Assembly (NCBI GenBank): GCA_018372435.1
Contig: JAHAJA010000061.1
Span: 1 to 10,058, forward strand
Source of the DNA: Clostridiales bacterium
Lineage (GTDB): Bacteria > Bacillota > Clostridia > Lachnospirales > Lachnospiraceae
Length of the DNA stretch: 10,058 nucleotides
Reading direction: 5' to 3'
Shown here: one piece after another, positions 1 through 7,523 of the stretch
Layout of the letters: each line of letters starts with the position of its first letter
How positions within the stretch are numbered: the first letter of the stretch is position 1
The notes under the pieces: generated by a model
Told to the model about the DNA's origin: nothing
Seen by the model: the letters and a program-made list of their open reading frames with translations, nothing else
Database searches by the model: none
Made by a program: the position numbers and the translations under genes

Positions 1-2580
1 AATAAGCATGGTAAAAAACATGTTATAACAGCAAGTGTTACTGTTGTAGCACCTACTCAAAATAGTAATGACTTTGATTGGGAAGAAGCAGTTATTTACT
101 TTATGGTTACAGATCGATTTAAAGATGGCAATACTGCAAATAATGATGCATATGGAGTAGGAGACTATAATACCGATCCAGAAACAGGAGCGAGTAGTTA
201 TCATGGTGGAGACTTTGCAGGTGTAACCTCGAAATTAGATTACTTAAAGGATTTAGGTATTAATACAATTTGGATTTCTCCTATTGTTGAGAATATAACG
301 GAAAGCCAGACTTCTACAGAACCTCCTATGGAATCCTATGGATATCATGGATACTGGACAAGTAATTTTGAAGAATTAAATAAACACCTTGGAACAGAAG
401 CTGAATTAAGAGAGCTAATATCAGAAGCGCATAGTCGCGGAATTAAGATAATGGTTGATATAGTAATTAATCATGCAGGTTATGGAACGGAAGATACATT
501 CGAGGGAATGTTCCGTGATAAGAATGTTTCAGGTGATACAATCTTAGACTCTCTTGCGGGACTTCCGGACTTTGCGACAGAGAAGGAAGAGGTTCGTAAT
601 AAGTTAATTGAGTGGCAAACGGCTTGGATGGAAGGATATGATATTGATTACTTCCGAGTTGATACCGTTAAGCATGTCGAGACAACAACATGGGCAGCAT
701 TTAAGAACGCTCTTACAAAGATTAATCCTGAATTTAAGTTAATTGGTGAATATGCAGGAGCAGGTACCACAAACGACTTTGATTATTTGAATACAGGCAA
801 GATGGATTCATTACTTAACTTTGACTTTAATAACATGGCAAGTAGCTTTGTAAAGGGAAAACTTGAAGAAGTAGAAGCTCAATTAGAAGCAGCAAATAAT
901 GTGTTAAGTAATACAGGTACAGTTGGTAACTTCTTAAGTTCTCACGATGAAGACGGGTTCTTAGCTTCATTAGAGGCAACGGAAACGAAAGAGGTAAGCA
1001 CAAACTTGGCTAAGATTGCGGCTACATTGCAAATAACTGCAAAAGGCCAACCTGTTATTTATTATGGAGAAGAATTAGGCCAGAGCGGTCTTAATAATTA
1101 TCCATACCAAACAAATCGTTACGATTTTGACTGGAGTATTGCTAACGACGAGAATAGTATGTATACCCATTATAAACAACTATTAAAGGTGCGTAATGAT
1201 AATACAAAAGTATTTGCAAAAGGATCTAGAAAGACAGTTACAGGAAGCGATGCAGATGGTTTCTTAGTTGTAGAAAGAGACTATAATGGTAAGAAGGCAT
1301 TAGTTGCATTCAATCTAAATGATACCGAAAAGAAAGTTACTATTAATGTAGGTACAATTAAGGGTAATACTATTACAGATCAGTACAATAATCTAGCATA
1401 TACCTTAGATAGTAAAAATAATATTACATTTACTATTCCATCAGTACAAGATGGTGGAACATCTATATTGGTATATGAGAGTAAATCAGCAGTAATTGAT
1501 AATGGTAACTCAGGAAATTCAAGTAATACAGGTACAACAGTTCCAGCATCTAACCTAACTTCTGATAATTGGTCAGATGTACAGACAGCTATATCAGAAG
1601 CAATTAAGAATGCAACTACAGATAAAGAAACTACATTTACGATTGATATGAAAGATGCTACATCAATACCAGTAGAGATTATTTCTTTAATTATTAATAC
1701 GAATATTAATCTTGTATTAAATATGAAAGACTATAGTTGGACAATATCAGCAAAAGATGTTGATACGAAAGAATGGTTAGAGTTTGAAAAAAATAATACA
1801 GTGGTTGATTTGCTAGTTACTAAGATTACTGATAAAGATGTGTTATCAAGCATGGATAAGGCATTAGATACTAATAAAGGTTTGTGTTATCTTGATATTA
1901 AACATGATGGAGTAATACCATTTAATGCAGTACTTAATTATTGTGTAGGAGAAGAGTATGCAGGAACTTCCCTCTTCTATAACTACTATAATGAGAAAGA
2001 AGGCAAAGTAGAGCCAATTGGATATGCAAAAGTAACTGAAAAAGGCTATATGAATATGTCATTTAGTCACTTCTCTAAATACGTATTTACTGCAGAAAAT
2101 AATGTATTGCCAACAGTTATTAAGACTAAAACATTATATGTTAAGAATACGTATAATCTACAGACTAAAATTAAGAATCTGTTACTAGATGACCAAGTAT
2201 TTTTCAGTTCAAGTAATAAATCTATTGCTACGGTAAGTAGTAAAGGAAAGATTACTGCTAAAAAGGCTGGAACAGCAACAATTACTACAAAAATCGTACA
2301 GAATGGTAAGATATACACATATAAGACAAAAGTGGTAGTAAAAAAACCATATATAAAGTTTACAGCTTCAAAGAAAACAATTAAGGTTGGTGGAACATTT
2401 ACCTTTAAATCCAAAGTTTATGGTGATTCATCTAGTATAGAGTACAGTGTTTCTAATACAAAGATTGCAACCATTGATAAGAAAACAGGTAAACTAAAGG
2501 CAAAGCAGGCAGGAAAGGTAGTAGTTACAGCAAAGGCCGGTAATATTACAAAGAAATTCACGGTAGTTGTAACAAAGTAA
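1..2580 (+). CDS. Secreted GH13 alpha-amylase with C-terminal Big_2 domains (5' partial)
   Basis: The frame is open from base 1, so the gene starts outside the window. The ATG at 103 lies inside the conserved first strand of the GH13 barrel (IYFMVTDRFKDGN) and is not the start. Numbering codons from base 1, all four GH13 regions are present: DIVINH (153-158), FRVDTVKH with nucleophile Asp221, LIGEYA with acid/base Glu250, and SSHDED with His315/Asp316. DRFKDGN..NND resembles the calcium-binding loop of extracellular amylases. A beta domain follows to about 495, then a Gly/Ser/Asn/Thr linker (about 500-517), an unassigned domain (about 518-700) and two Big_2-like repeats (704-782, 784-859). 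The expected role is endo-hydrolysis of alpha-1,4 bonds in starch outside the cell. The signal peptide and any starch-binding module would lie upstream. The C-terminus ends in the last Big_2 repeat, with no LPXTG motif or SLH domain. The GH13 subfamily is not assigned. Confidence 0.93.
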   Translation, partial: NKHGKKHVITASVTVVAPTQNSNDFDWEEAVIYFMVTDRFKDGNTANNDAYGVGDYNTDPETGASSYHGGDFAGVTSKLDYLKDLGINTIWISPIVENITESQTSTEPPMESYGYHGYWTSNFEELNKHLGTEAELRELISEAHSRGIKIMVDIVINHAGYGTEDTFEGMFRDKNVSGDTILDSLAGLPDFATEKEEVRNKLIEWQTAWMEGYDIDYFRVDTVKHVETTTWAAFKNALTKINPEFKLIGEYAGAGTTNDFDYLNTGKMDSLLNFDFNNMASSFVKGKLEEVEAQLEAANNVLSNTGTVGNFLSSHDEDGFLASLEATETKEVSTNLAKIAATLQITAKGQPVIYYGEELGQSGLNNYPYQTNRYDFDWSIANDENSMYTHYKQLLKVRNDNTKVFAKGSRKTVTGSDADGFLVVERDYNGKKALVAFNLNDTEKKVTINVGTIKGNTITDQYNNLAYTLDSKNNITFTIPSVQDGGTSILVYESKSAVIDNGNSGNSSNTGTTVPASNLTSDNWSDVQTAISEAIKNATTDKETTFTIDMKDATSIPVEIISLIINTNINLVLNMKDYSWTISAKDVDTKEWLEFEKNNTVVDLLVTKITDKDVLSSMDKALDTNKGLCYLDIKHDGVIPFNAVLNYCVGEEYAGTSLFYNYYNEKEGKVEPIGYAKVTEKGYMNMSFSHFSKYVFTAENNVLPTVIKTKTLYVKNTYNLQTKIKNLLLDDQVFFSSSNKSIATVSSKGKITAKKAGTATITTKIVQNGKIYTYKTKVVVKKPYIKFTASKKTIKVGGTFTFKSKVYGDSSSIEYSVSNTKIATIDKKTGKLKAKQAGKVVVTAKAGNITKKFTVVVTK

Positions 2581-2625
2581 AGAGTCTATTAACTAGAGAG
2601 TATTAAACGAATAGAGATGTAATTT

Positions 2626-2674
2626 AAAATCGTGTAAGAGGAGTGGAGATGTACCCTTTTACACGATTTTATTA
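2626..2674 (+). terminator. Intrinsic terminator of the amylase gene
   Basis: Arms 2626-2641 and 2655-2670 form a 16-bp stem with one G-U pair around a 13-nt loop. The 3' arm ends in TTTT followed by ATT. It lies 46 bp after the amylase stop codon and separates that gene from the pullulanase gene. The arm begins with AAAA, so it may also act weakly in the other direction. Confidence 0.85.
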
Positions 2675-2699
2675 ATCATTAAGTATTAACAAGTACTTA

Positions 2700-2713
2700 T
2701 CGAAAGATTTCGA
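2700..2713. promoter_or_regulatory. Candidate operator palindrome upstream of the pullulanase gene
   Basis: TCGAAA-GA-TTTCGA is a perfect 6+6 inverted repeat with a 2-bp spacer, centred about 50 bp upstream of the -10 hexamer at 2755. An AAGTACTT palindrome lies just before it at 2691-2698. Symmetry and position suggest a site for a dimeric regulator. It does not fit the CcpA cre consensus well, and the cognate protein is unknown. Confidence 0.4.
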
Positions 2714-2731
2714 AATATATAACCAAAATTG

Positions 2732-2760
2732 TTTAATTACTGCATTCGTTATGATATAAT
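2732..2760 (+). promoter_or_regulatory. Extended -10 promoter of the pullulanase gene
   Basis: TGATATAAT at 2752-2760 is a perfect extended -10 element (TG-N-TATAAT). The best -35 at 17-bp spacing is TTTAAT (2732-2737), which is weak, as is usual for extended -10 promoters. The predicted transcript start is near 2767, giving a leader of about 58 nt. Confidence 0.65.
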
Positions 2761-2824
2761 ATAGGATATACACTAGTTAAGAGAAATTAAAAATAGAAAA
2801 ATAAAATTGAGAGGAAATACCTTA

Positions 2825-4780
2825 ATGGAGAAAAAATATCAAAAACATAAATTTTCAACAAAACAATTTAATGAATTGTATTTTTATAATAAGAATGATC
2901 TAGGAGTTACCTATAGTAAAGAGCATACACAGTTTAAAGTTTGGGCGCCAATAGCTGATAAGGTCGCAGTTAAACTCTATGAAGAAGGACTTGGAGATAA
3001 TTTAATTAAGAAGATATCTATGTATAAAGGTGTTGCAGGTACATGGGAATTGATAGTAGAAGAAGACTTGAACGAAACGTATTATACGTATGAAGTTACT
3101 ACCGGGGATGCTGTTAATGAAACCATTGATCCCTATGCGAAAGCAGCAGGAGCCAACGGTATTCGTGGTATGATCCTTGATTTAAATCGAACAAATCCAA
3201 AGGGTTGGGCTGAAGATAAAAAACCAGAATTTAAGGAAGATACGGATGCAATCATATATGAGCTTCATGTAAGAGATCTTTCTATGAATAGTGATTCAGG
3301 CATTAAGAACAAGGGAAAGTACCTTGGAATCGCAGAAACTAAAACAGTAAGTACTAGTGGCTTGACTACTGGCATGGAACATATGAAAGAGCTTGGCATT
3401 ACACATGTACATCTATTACCTGTGTTTGATTATCATACAGTAGATGAGACACAATTACAGACTCCACAATTTAATTGGGGCTATGATCCGAAGAATTATA
3501 ATTTGCCGGAAGGTTCTTACTCCACAGATCCATTTCATGGAGAAGTTCGTATTAAAGAGTTTAAACAGATGGTTAAAGCACTTCATGATAATGGAATACG
3601 CGTAATTATGGATGTTGTCTATAATCACACATTTGCAAATGAAGAGTCAAGTTTCCATAAGATAGTACCAGAATATTATCACCGTGTAGTGGATGGTAAG
3701 TTCAGCGATGGCTCTGCTTGTGGTAATGAAACAGCATCGGAGCGTGCTATGGTCAGAAAGTTCATCGTTGATTCTGTTGTATACTGGGCCACAGAGTATC
3801 ATATTGATGGTTTCCGATTTGACTTAATGGCTTTACATGATATTGAAACTATGAATGCTGTAAGAGAGGCAATAGATGAGATTAACCCTACTATTTTATT
3901 ATATGGAGAAGGTTGGACAGGATCTGATTCTATACTACCAAAAGAAAAACAAGCGTTAAAAGCTCATACATATAAGTTAAATCGTGTAGGTGCATTTAGT
4001 GATGATATGCGAGATGCCATTAAAGGAAGTGTATTTGAAGGGGAAGATACAGGGTTTGTTAGTGGTAAAGCAGGATTAGAGGAAACAATTAAATTCGGTG
4101 TAGTAGCGTCAACTAGCCATCCACAAGTTAAGGACCATATAGCATGGACGCATAATCCAGGCCAATGTATTAATTATACTTCTGTCCATGATAATTTCAC
4201 GTTATGGGACAAGCTTGCTATGTCATGTAAAGATGCAACTAAGGAACAACGTATTCGTATGAATAAATTATCAGCTGCAATTATACTTACATCCCAGGGA
4301 GTACCATTATTCCAAGCAGGAGAGGAAATACTTCGTAGTAAGCCTGTTGAGGGGCAAGAGGGTATGTATGATCATAATAGTTATGTATCTTCCGATTCTG
4401 TAAATGCAATTCGTTGGAGTAACAAGAAAAAATATTACTCTGTATATGAATATTATCGCGGGCTTATTGCATTTCGTAAAGAGCACCCAGCACTTCGTAT
4501 GAGAACGGAAGCGGATATCAAAGAACATCTGGTATTCCTTGAAGATCTTCCAGAACAAGTAGTAGCTTATACCATTAAGGGAAATCCAAATGAGGAAGAA
4601 GCAAAGGAGATCTATGTTATCTTTAATGCTTCGAACAAGAAGGTTAAGATGCCACTAGGTAATGAGACATGGAATGTATATGTGAATGCAGATAATGCAG
4701 GAACCACAGTATTATCAGTAGAAGATAAGGAAACTGTAGTAGTTGATGAAATTTCTGCAATGGTTTTAATTAAGCAATAA
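2825..4780 (+). CDS. pulA: Type I pullulanase, cytoplasmic debranching enzyme
   Basis: It hydrolyses alpha-1,6 branch points in pullulan, limit dextrins or glycogen-derived maltodextrins. An N-terminal CBM48-like domain (about residues 15-105, with FKVWAPIADKVAVKLY) precedes the GH13 barrel. The pullulanase signature appears as FNWGYDP (216-222; the usual form begins with Tyr). Catalytic regions are DVVYNH (263-268), FRFD with nucleophile Asp333, GEGW with acid/base Glu362, and SVHDN with His455/Asp456. At 651 residues it is slightly shorter than Bacillus AmyX-type enzymes. It has no signal peptide or membrane segment, so it should act on imported oligosaccharides or stored glycogen. The ATG at 2825 is chosen because GAGG (2811-2814) sits 10 nt upstream. 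An in-frame TTG at 2807 overlaps that ribosome binding site and is unlikely. It has its own promoter and terminator, so it is probably monocistronic. Confidence 0.93.
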   Translation: MEKKYQKHKFSTKQFNELYFYNKNDLGVTYSKEHTQFKVWAPIADKVAVKLYEEGLGDNLIKKISMYKGVAGTWELIVEEDLNETYYTYEVTTGDAVNETIDPYAKAAGANGIRGMILDLNRTNPKGWAEDKKPEFKEDTDAIIYELHVRDLSMNSDSGIKNKGKYLGIAETKTVSTSGLTTGMEHMKELGITHVHLLPVFDYHTVDETQLQTPQFNWGYDPKNYNLPEGSYSTDPFHGEVRIKEFKQMVKALHDNGIRVIMDVVYNHTFANEESSFHKIVPEYYHRVVDGKFSDGSACGNETASERAMVRKFIVDSVVYWATEYHIDGFRFDLMALHDIETMNAVREAIDEINPTILLYGEGWTGSDSILPKEKQALKAHTYKLNRVGAFSDDMRDAIKGSVFEGEDTGFVSGKAGLEETIKFGVVASTSHPQVKDHIAWTHNPGQCINYTSVHDNFTLWDKLAMSCKDATKEQRIRMNKLSAAIILTSQGVPLFQAGEEILRSKPVEGQEGMYDHNSYVSSDSVNAIRWSNKKKYYSVYEYYRGLIAFRKEHPALRMRTEADIKEHLVFLEDLPEQVVAYTIKGNPNEEEAKEIYVIFNASNKKVKMPLGNETWNVYVNADNAGTTVLSVEDKETVVVDEISAMVLIKQ

Positions 4781-4790
4781 AGAATAGCAA

Positions 4791-4821
4791 AAAAGGACAC
4801 TCGCCAAGCGAGTGTCCTTTT
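4791..4821. terminator. Bidirectional terminator between pulA and the cold-shock gene
   Basis: AAAAGGACACTCGC (4791-4804) and GCGAGTGTCCTTTT (4808-4821) are perfectly complementary around a CAA loop (or CCAAG if the closing pair is open). The stem has T runs on the plus-strand side and a longer T run on the minus strand (rc of 4789-4794). It lies between the convergent stop codons of pulA (4780) and the cold-shock gene (4864), so it can terminate both. Confidence 0.93.
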
Positions 4822-4863
4822 GGTTCTATAAGTCAAATCTTACAGTATTATTTTTCGTTAAAA

Positions 4864-5061
4864 TTATCTAACGTTAACTGCTTGCATTCCACGGCTACCG
4901 TTTTCTAAATCAAAAGTAACTGCTTGACCTTCTTCTAATGATTTGAATCCGTCTCCAGCAATTCCTGAGAAATGTACGAATACATCTTCTCCGCCTTCAG
5001 CGTTAGTGATGAAACCAAAACCTTTTTGAGAGTTGAACCATTTAACTGTACCTTTATTCAT
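4864..5061 (-). CDS. csp: Cold-shock domain protein (CspA/CspB family)
   Basis: This is a complete 65-residue single cold-shock domain, the usual family length. It shows the KWFN start, RNP1 as KGFGFI (13-18) and RNP2 as VFVHF (27-31), which carry the aromatic residues that bind single-stranded nucleic acid. Family members act as RNA chaperones that melt mRNA structure in the cold or during fast growth, and may act as antiterminators. The start is firm: AGGAGG (5070-5075 on the plus-strand coordinate) lies 8 nt before the ATG. The gene is transcribed towards pulA and shares the terminator between them. A strong promoter about 180 bp upstream predicts a long structured leader, which points to post-transcriptional control as known for csp genes. 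Which paralogue this is cannot be told from sequence alone. Confidence 0.96.
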   Translation of the reverse strand: MNKGTVKWFNSQKGFGFITNAEGGEDVFVHFSGIAGDGFKSLEEGQAVTFDLENGSRGMQAVNVR

Positions 5062-5160
5062 GAAAGATACCTCCTAAAATAATATTATCGTAGCAAATGT
5101 GAAATCATAACAAAGTAATGTGCTACTCATTTCTTTGATATTTTAGGTGAAAATTAAAAA

Positions 5161-5210
5161 CACATGTTTTTGTAAATCATCAAGTAATTAATGACTTACA
5201 AAAACATGTG
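5161..5210 (-). promoter_or_regulatory. Long hairpin in the csp 5' leader
   Basis: CACATGTTTTTGTAA (5161-5175) and TTACAAAAACATGTG (5196-5210) are perfect inverted repeats. Pairing continues inwards past one A-C mismatch for four more base pairs, leaving a 10-nt loop. Read on the minus strand the hairpin is followed by TTTTTAATTTTC, so it resembles a low-GC attenuator. It begins about 23 nt after the predicted csp transcript start. Its function as a thermosensor, attenuator or protein site is inferred, not shown. Confidence 0.6.
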
Positions 5211-5239
5211 AATCATAACCTCATATAAAATACAAACTA

Positions 5240-5268
5240 AGTATAACGTAAATTGTAAAACAAGTCAA
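5240..5268 (-). promoter_or_regulatory. Promoter of the cold-shock gene
   Basis: On the minus strand, TTGACT (plus coordinates 5263-5268) and TATACT (5240-5245) are separated by exactly 17 bp, close to the vegetative sigma consensus. The predicted start near 5233 gives an untranslated leader of about 170 nt before the csp ATG at 5061. Confidence 0.78.
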
Positions 5269-5347
5269 GCAAAAACAAAAAATATTTTGTTATTAATCAT
5301 ACAATTTATATCATATTTCTACAAAACGGGGTTTCTACCCATTACTA

Positions 5348-5384
5348 AAAAGTACTTTTATTAAATTCAATATAATGATATAAT
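5348..5384 (+). promoter_or_regulatory. gdpP cluster promoter with palindrome over the -35 region
   Basis: TGATATAAT (5376-5384) is a perfect extended -10 element; another TATAAT lies at 5371-5376. The -35 position (5356-5361, TTTTAT) is poor. A perfect 12-bp palindrome, AAAAGTACTTTT (5348-5359), overlaps it and could bind a regulator. The predicted start is near 5391, giving a leader of about 75 nt. Confidence 0.6.
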
Positions 5385-5465
5385 GAAAACAATGAGCAAA
5401 GTACAGTTATTAATAATTATAAAATGTTACGTATTGAATGAAGAATTGGAAAGCTGGGAGTTAAG

Positions 5466-7523
5466 ATGAATAGAAAAAGTAAACTTACTGCAATGATTAA
5501 ATCATACTTCCGATGGCCTGTCTGGTTATCACTACTATTGGTAGCAATGGACATAAGCATATATTTTATTGATAAAAGAGCAGCAGTAATGATGAGTATA
5601 TATGTATTCGTATATATCGTTATCGCTATAGTTTTATATCGCTCCAAACGTGTAACAATATTCGGAGAAATTGTACGCTTTGCCGCAGAATATGGACAAG
5701 TTCAGAAGCAGTTATTAAAGGAATTATCTCTTCCATATGCAGTACTCGACATAGACGGTCATCTTCTATGGGGAAATGATGAATTCATAGACGTTATCGT
5801 GAATGAACGTGCAGCAAGAAGATCCATCATGAATATTTTCCCGGAGATAACAAAAGACAATCTACCACATGTTGATAAAGATACCGTTTTACATGTAGAA
5901 TATCAAAATCGGAATTATCGTCTTGTCCTTCGCAGAACGATAGCAAAATCTTTTAATGAAGGCGAAGATGAATATGATGTAGATTATGAAATGAGCAATT
6001 TAGATAATTCACTCATTGCTTTGTATATGTATGATGAAACAGAAATTACTTCATACATTAAGGAAAATCAAGAACAAAGAATGGTTGTTGGTTTGCTCTA
6101 TATTGATAATTATGAAGAAGCTCTTGAATCTATTGATGAGGTCCGCCGTTCATTATTAATTGCACTTGTTGATCGTAAGATTAATAAGTATATGCAAAGC
6201 ATGGATGCTATTGTTAAGAAACTTGAGAAGGATAAATATATATTTATGTTCAAATATAAATATCTAAATCAACTTCAAAACAATAAGTTTTCTTTACTAG
6301 AAGAAGTCCGTGGTGTTAATATTGGTAATGACATGGCTGTTACGCTTAGTATGGGTCTTGGTGTGAATGCAGATACGTATACGATAGGGTATGATTATGC
6401 CAGAGCGGCTATTGATCTTGCCTTAGGTAGAGGTGGAGATCAGGCAGTTGTTAAAGAAGGCGAGAAACTTCTCTATTATGGTGGTAAGAGCATGCAAGTG
6501 GAGAAGAATACAAGGGTGAAGGCAAGAGTAAAAGCTCATGCACTAAAAGAACTTGTGGAAGCAAAAGATAAAGTAGTTATTATGGGACATTCTATAGGTG
6601 ACGTAGATTCATTTGGTGCAGCAATTGGTATATACCGTGTTGCTAAAACGCTTAATAAGCGTGCGCATATTATTATTAATCAGGTTACATCTTCGGTACG
6701 TCCTTTAATGGATCGTTTTCTAGATAACCCTGAGTATGAAAGTGATATGATTCTAACAAGTGACCAAGCCATGGAAGTTGTAGATAATAACACATTATTG
6801 GTTATTGTTGATGTAAATAGGCCAAACTATACTGAGTGTATAGAAGTATTATCTTTAACTAAAACGATAGTAATTCTTGATCATCATAGACAAACTGGTG
6901 AAGCAGTTGAGAACGCAGTATTATCTTATATTGAACCGTATGCTTCAAGTACCTGTGAGATGGTAGCAGAGATATTACAATATATTGGAGAAGGTCTACG
7001 CTTAAAACAAGCAGAGGCTGATGCTATGTATGCGGGTATTATGATTGATACGAATAATTTCTTATCAAAGACGGGTGTCCGTACGTTTGAAGCAGCTGCA
7101 TTCTTAAAACGTAGCGGGGCGGATGTGACGAAGATCCGTAAAGCATTCCGTTGTGATATGATGGATTATAAAGTTCAGGCAGAATCGGTAAGTAATGTTG
7201 AGGTATTTCTTGATTATTATGCGATTACAGAATGTATTGGACATGGAGTAGAGAGCCCAACTATTATTGGGGCCAAGGTAGCCAATGAGTTACTGAACAT
7301 TACGAATGTAAAAGCATCCTTTGTATTAACAGAGTTTAAAGGAAAGATATATATAAGCGCGAGATCCATTGATGAATTGAATGTTCAAGTTGTTATGGAG
7401 AAATTAGGAGGTGGCGGCCACATGACGATTGCGGGTGCCCAGTTAACCGATTGTACAATGGAGGAAGCTATTAATCTTGTGAAAGAGACATTGAAGAGGA
7501 TGCAACAGGAAGGAGAATTATAA
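5466..7523 (+). CDS. gdpP: GdpP-type cyclic-di-AMP phosphodiesterase, membrane-anchored
   Basis: It is expected to hydrolyse c-di-AMP to pApA using Mn2+, and so to affect osmotic balance, potassium transport and cell-wall stress. At 685 residues it has the full GdpP/YybT architecture. Two membrane helices (about 17-35 and 39-58) are followed by a PAS-like domain (about 84-160; LPYAVLDIDGHLLWGN), a degenerate GGDEF domain (about 206-330; GRGGDQ at 321-326), a DHH domain and a DHHA1 domain. Metal-site motifs are intact: MGHSIGDVD (His375, Asp379, Asp381), VDVNRP (Asp449), DHH (472-474), MIDTNNF (Asp528) and GGGGHMTIAG (648-657). GGGAG at 5456-5460 lies 5 nt before the ATG. The stop codon directly abuts the rplI start, so the two are probably cotranscribed and translationally coupled. 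No active-site loss is seen. Confidence 0.94.
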   Translation: MNRKSKLTAMIKSYFRWPVWLSLLLVAMDISIYFIDKRAAVMMSIYVFVYIVIAIVLYRSKRVTIFGEIVRFAAEYGQVQKQLLKELSLPYAVLDIDGHLLWGNDEFIDVIVNERAARRSIMNIFPEITKDNLPHVDKDTVLHVEYQNRNYRLVLRRTIAKSFNEGEDEYDVDYEMSNLDNSLIALYMYDETEITSYIKENQEQRMVVGLLYIDNYEEALESIDEVRRSLLIALVDRKINKYMQSMDAIVKKLEKDKYIFMFKYKYLNQLQNNKFSLLEEVRGVNIGNDMAVTLSMGLGVNADTYTIGYDYARAAIDLALGRGGDQAVVKEGEKLLYYGGKSMQVEKNTRVKARVKAHALKELVEAKDKVVIMGHSIGDVDSFGAAIGIYRVAKTLNKRAHIIINQVTSSVRPLMDRFLDNPEYESDMILTSDQAMEVVDNNTLLVIVDVNRPNYTECIEVLSLTKTIVILDHHRQTGEAVENAVLSYIEPYASSTCEMVAEILQYIGEGLRLKQAEADAMYAGIMIDTNNFLSKTGVRTFEAAAFLKRSGADVTKIRKAFRCDMMDYKVQAESVSNVEVFLDYYAITECIGHGVESPTIIGAKVANELLNITNVKASFVLTEFKGKIYISARSIDELNVQVVMEKLGGGGHMTIAGAQLTDCTMEEAINLVKETLKRMQQEGEL

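Larger units (their letters stand above)
5062..5465. other. Divergent csp / gdpP intergenic region (404 bp)
   Basis: There is no credible ORF here. The left half holds the csp leader (about 5062-5233) and its promoter; the right half holds the gdpP promoter and leader. Between them, 5269-5345 is very AT-rich apart from a short AAAC-GGG-GTTT palindrome at 5324-5334, for which no role is evident. Confidence 0.7.

Noticed and set aside
103..105. ATG at 103 as the amylase start
   Set aside because: The frame is open to base 1, the residues just before it (WEEAVIYF) belong to the conserved GH13 first strand, and no ribosome binding site precedes it.
2700..2713. CcpA cre site upstream of pulA
   Set aside because: The palindrome TCGAAAGATTTCGA differs from the cre consensus at several conserved positions, including the central CG, so it is listed only as an operator of unknown specificity.
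2807..2809. In-frame TTG as the pullulanase start
   Set aside because: It overlaps the GAGAGG ribosome binding site that serves the ATG at 2825 and has no site of its own upstream.
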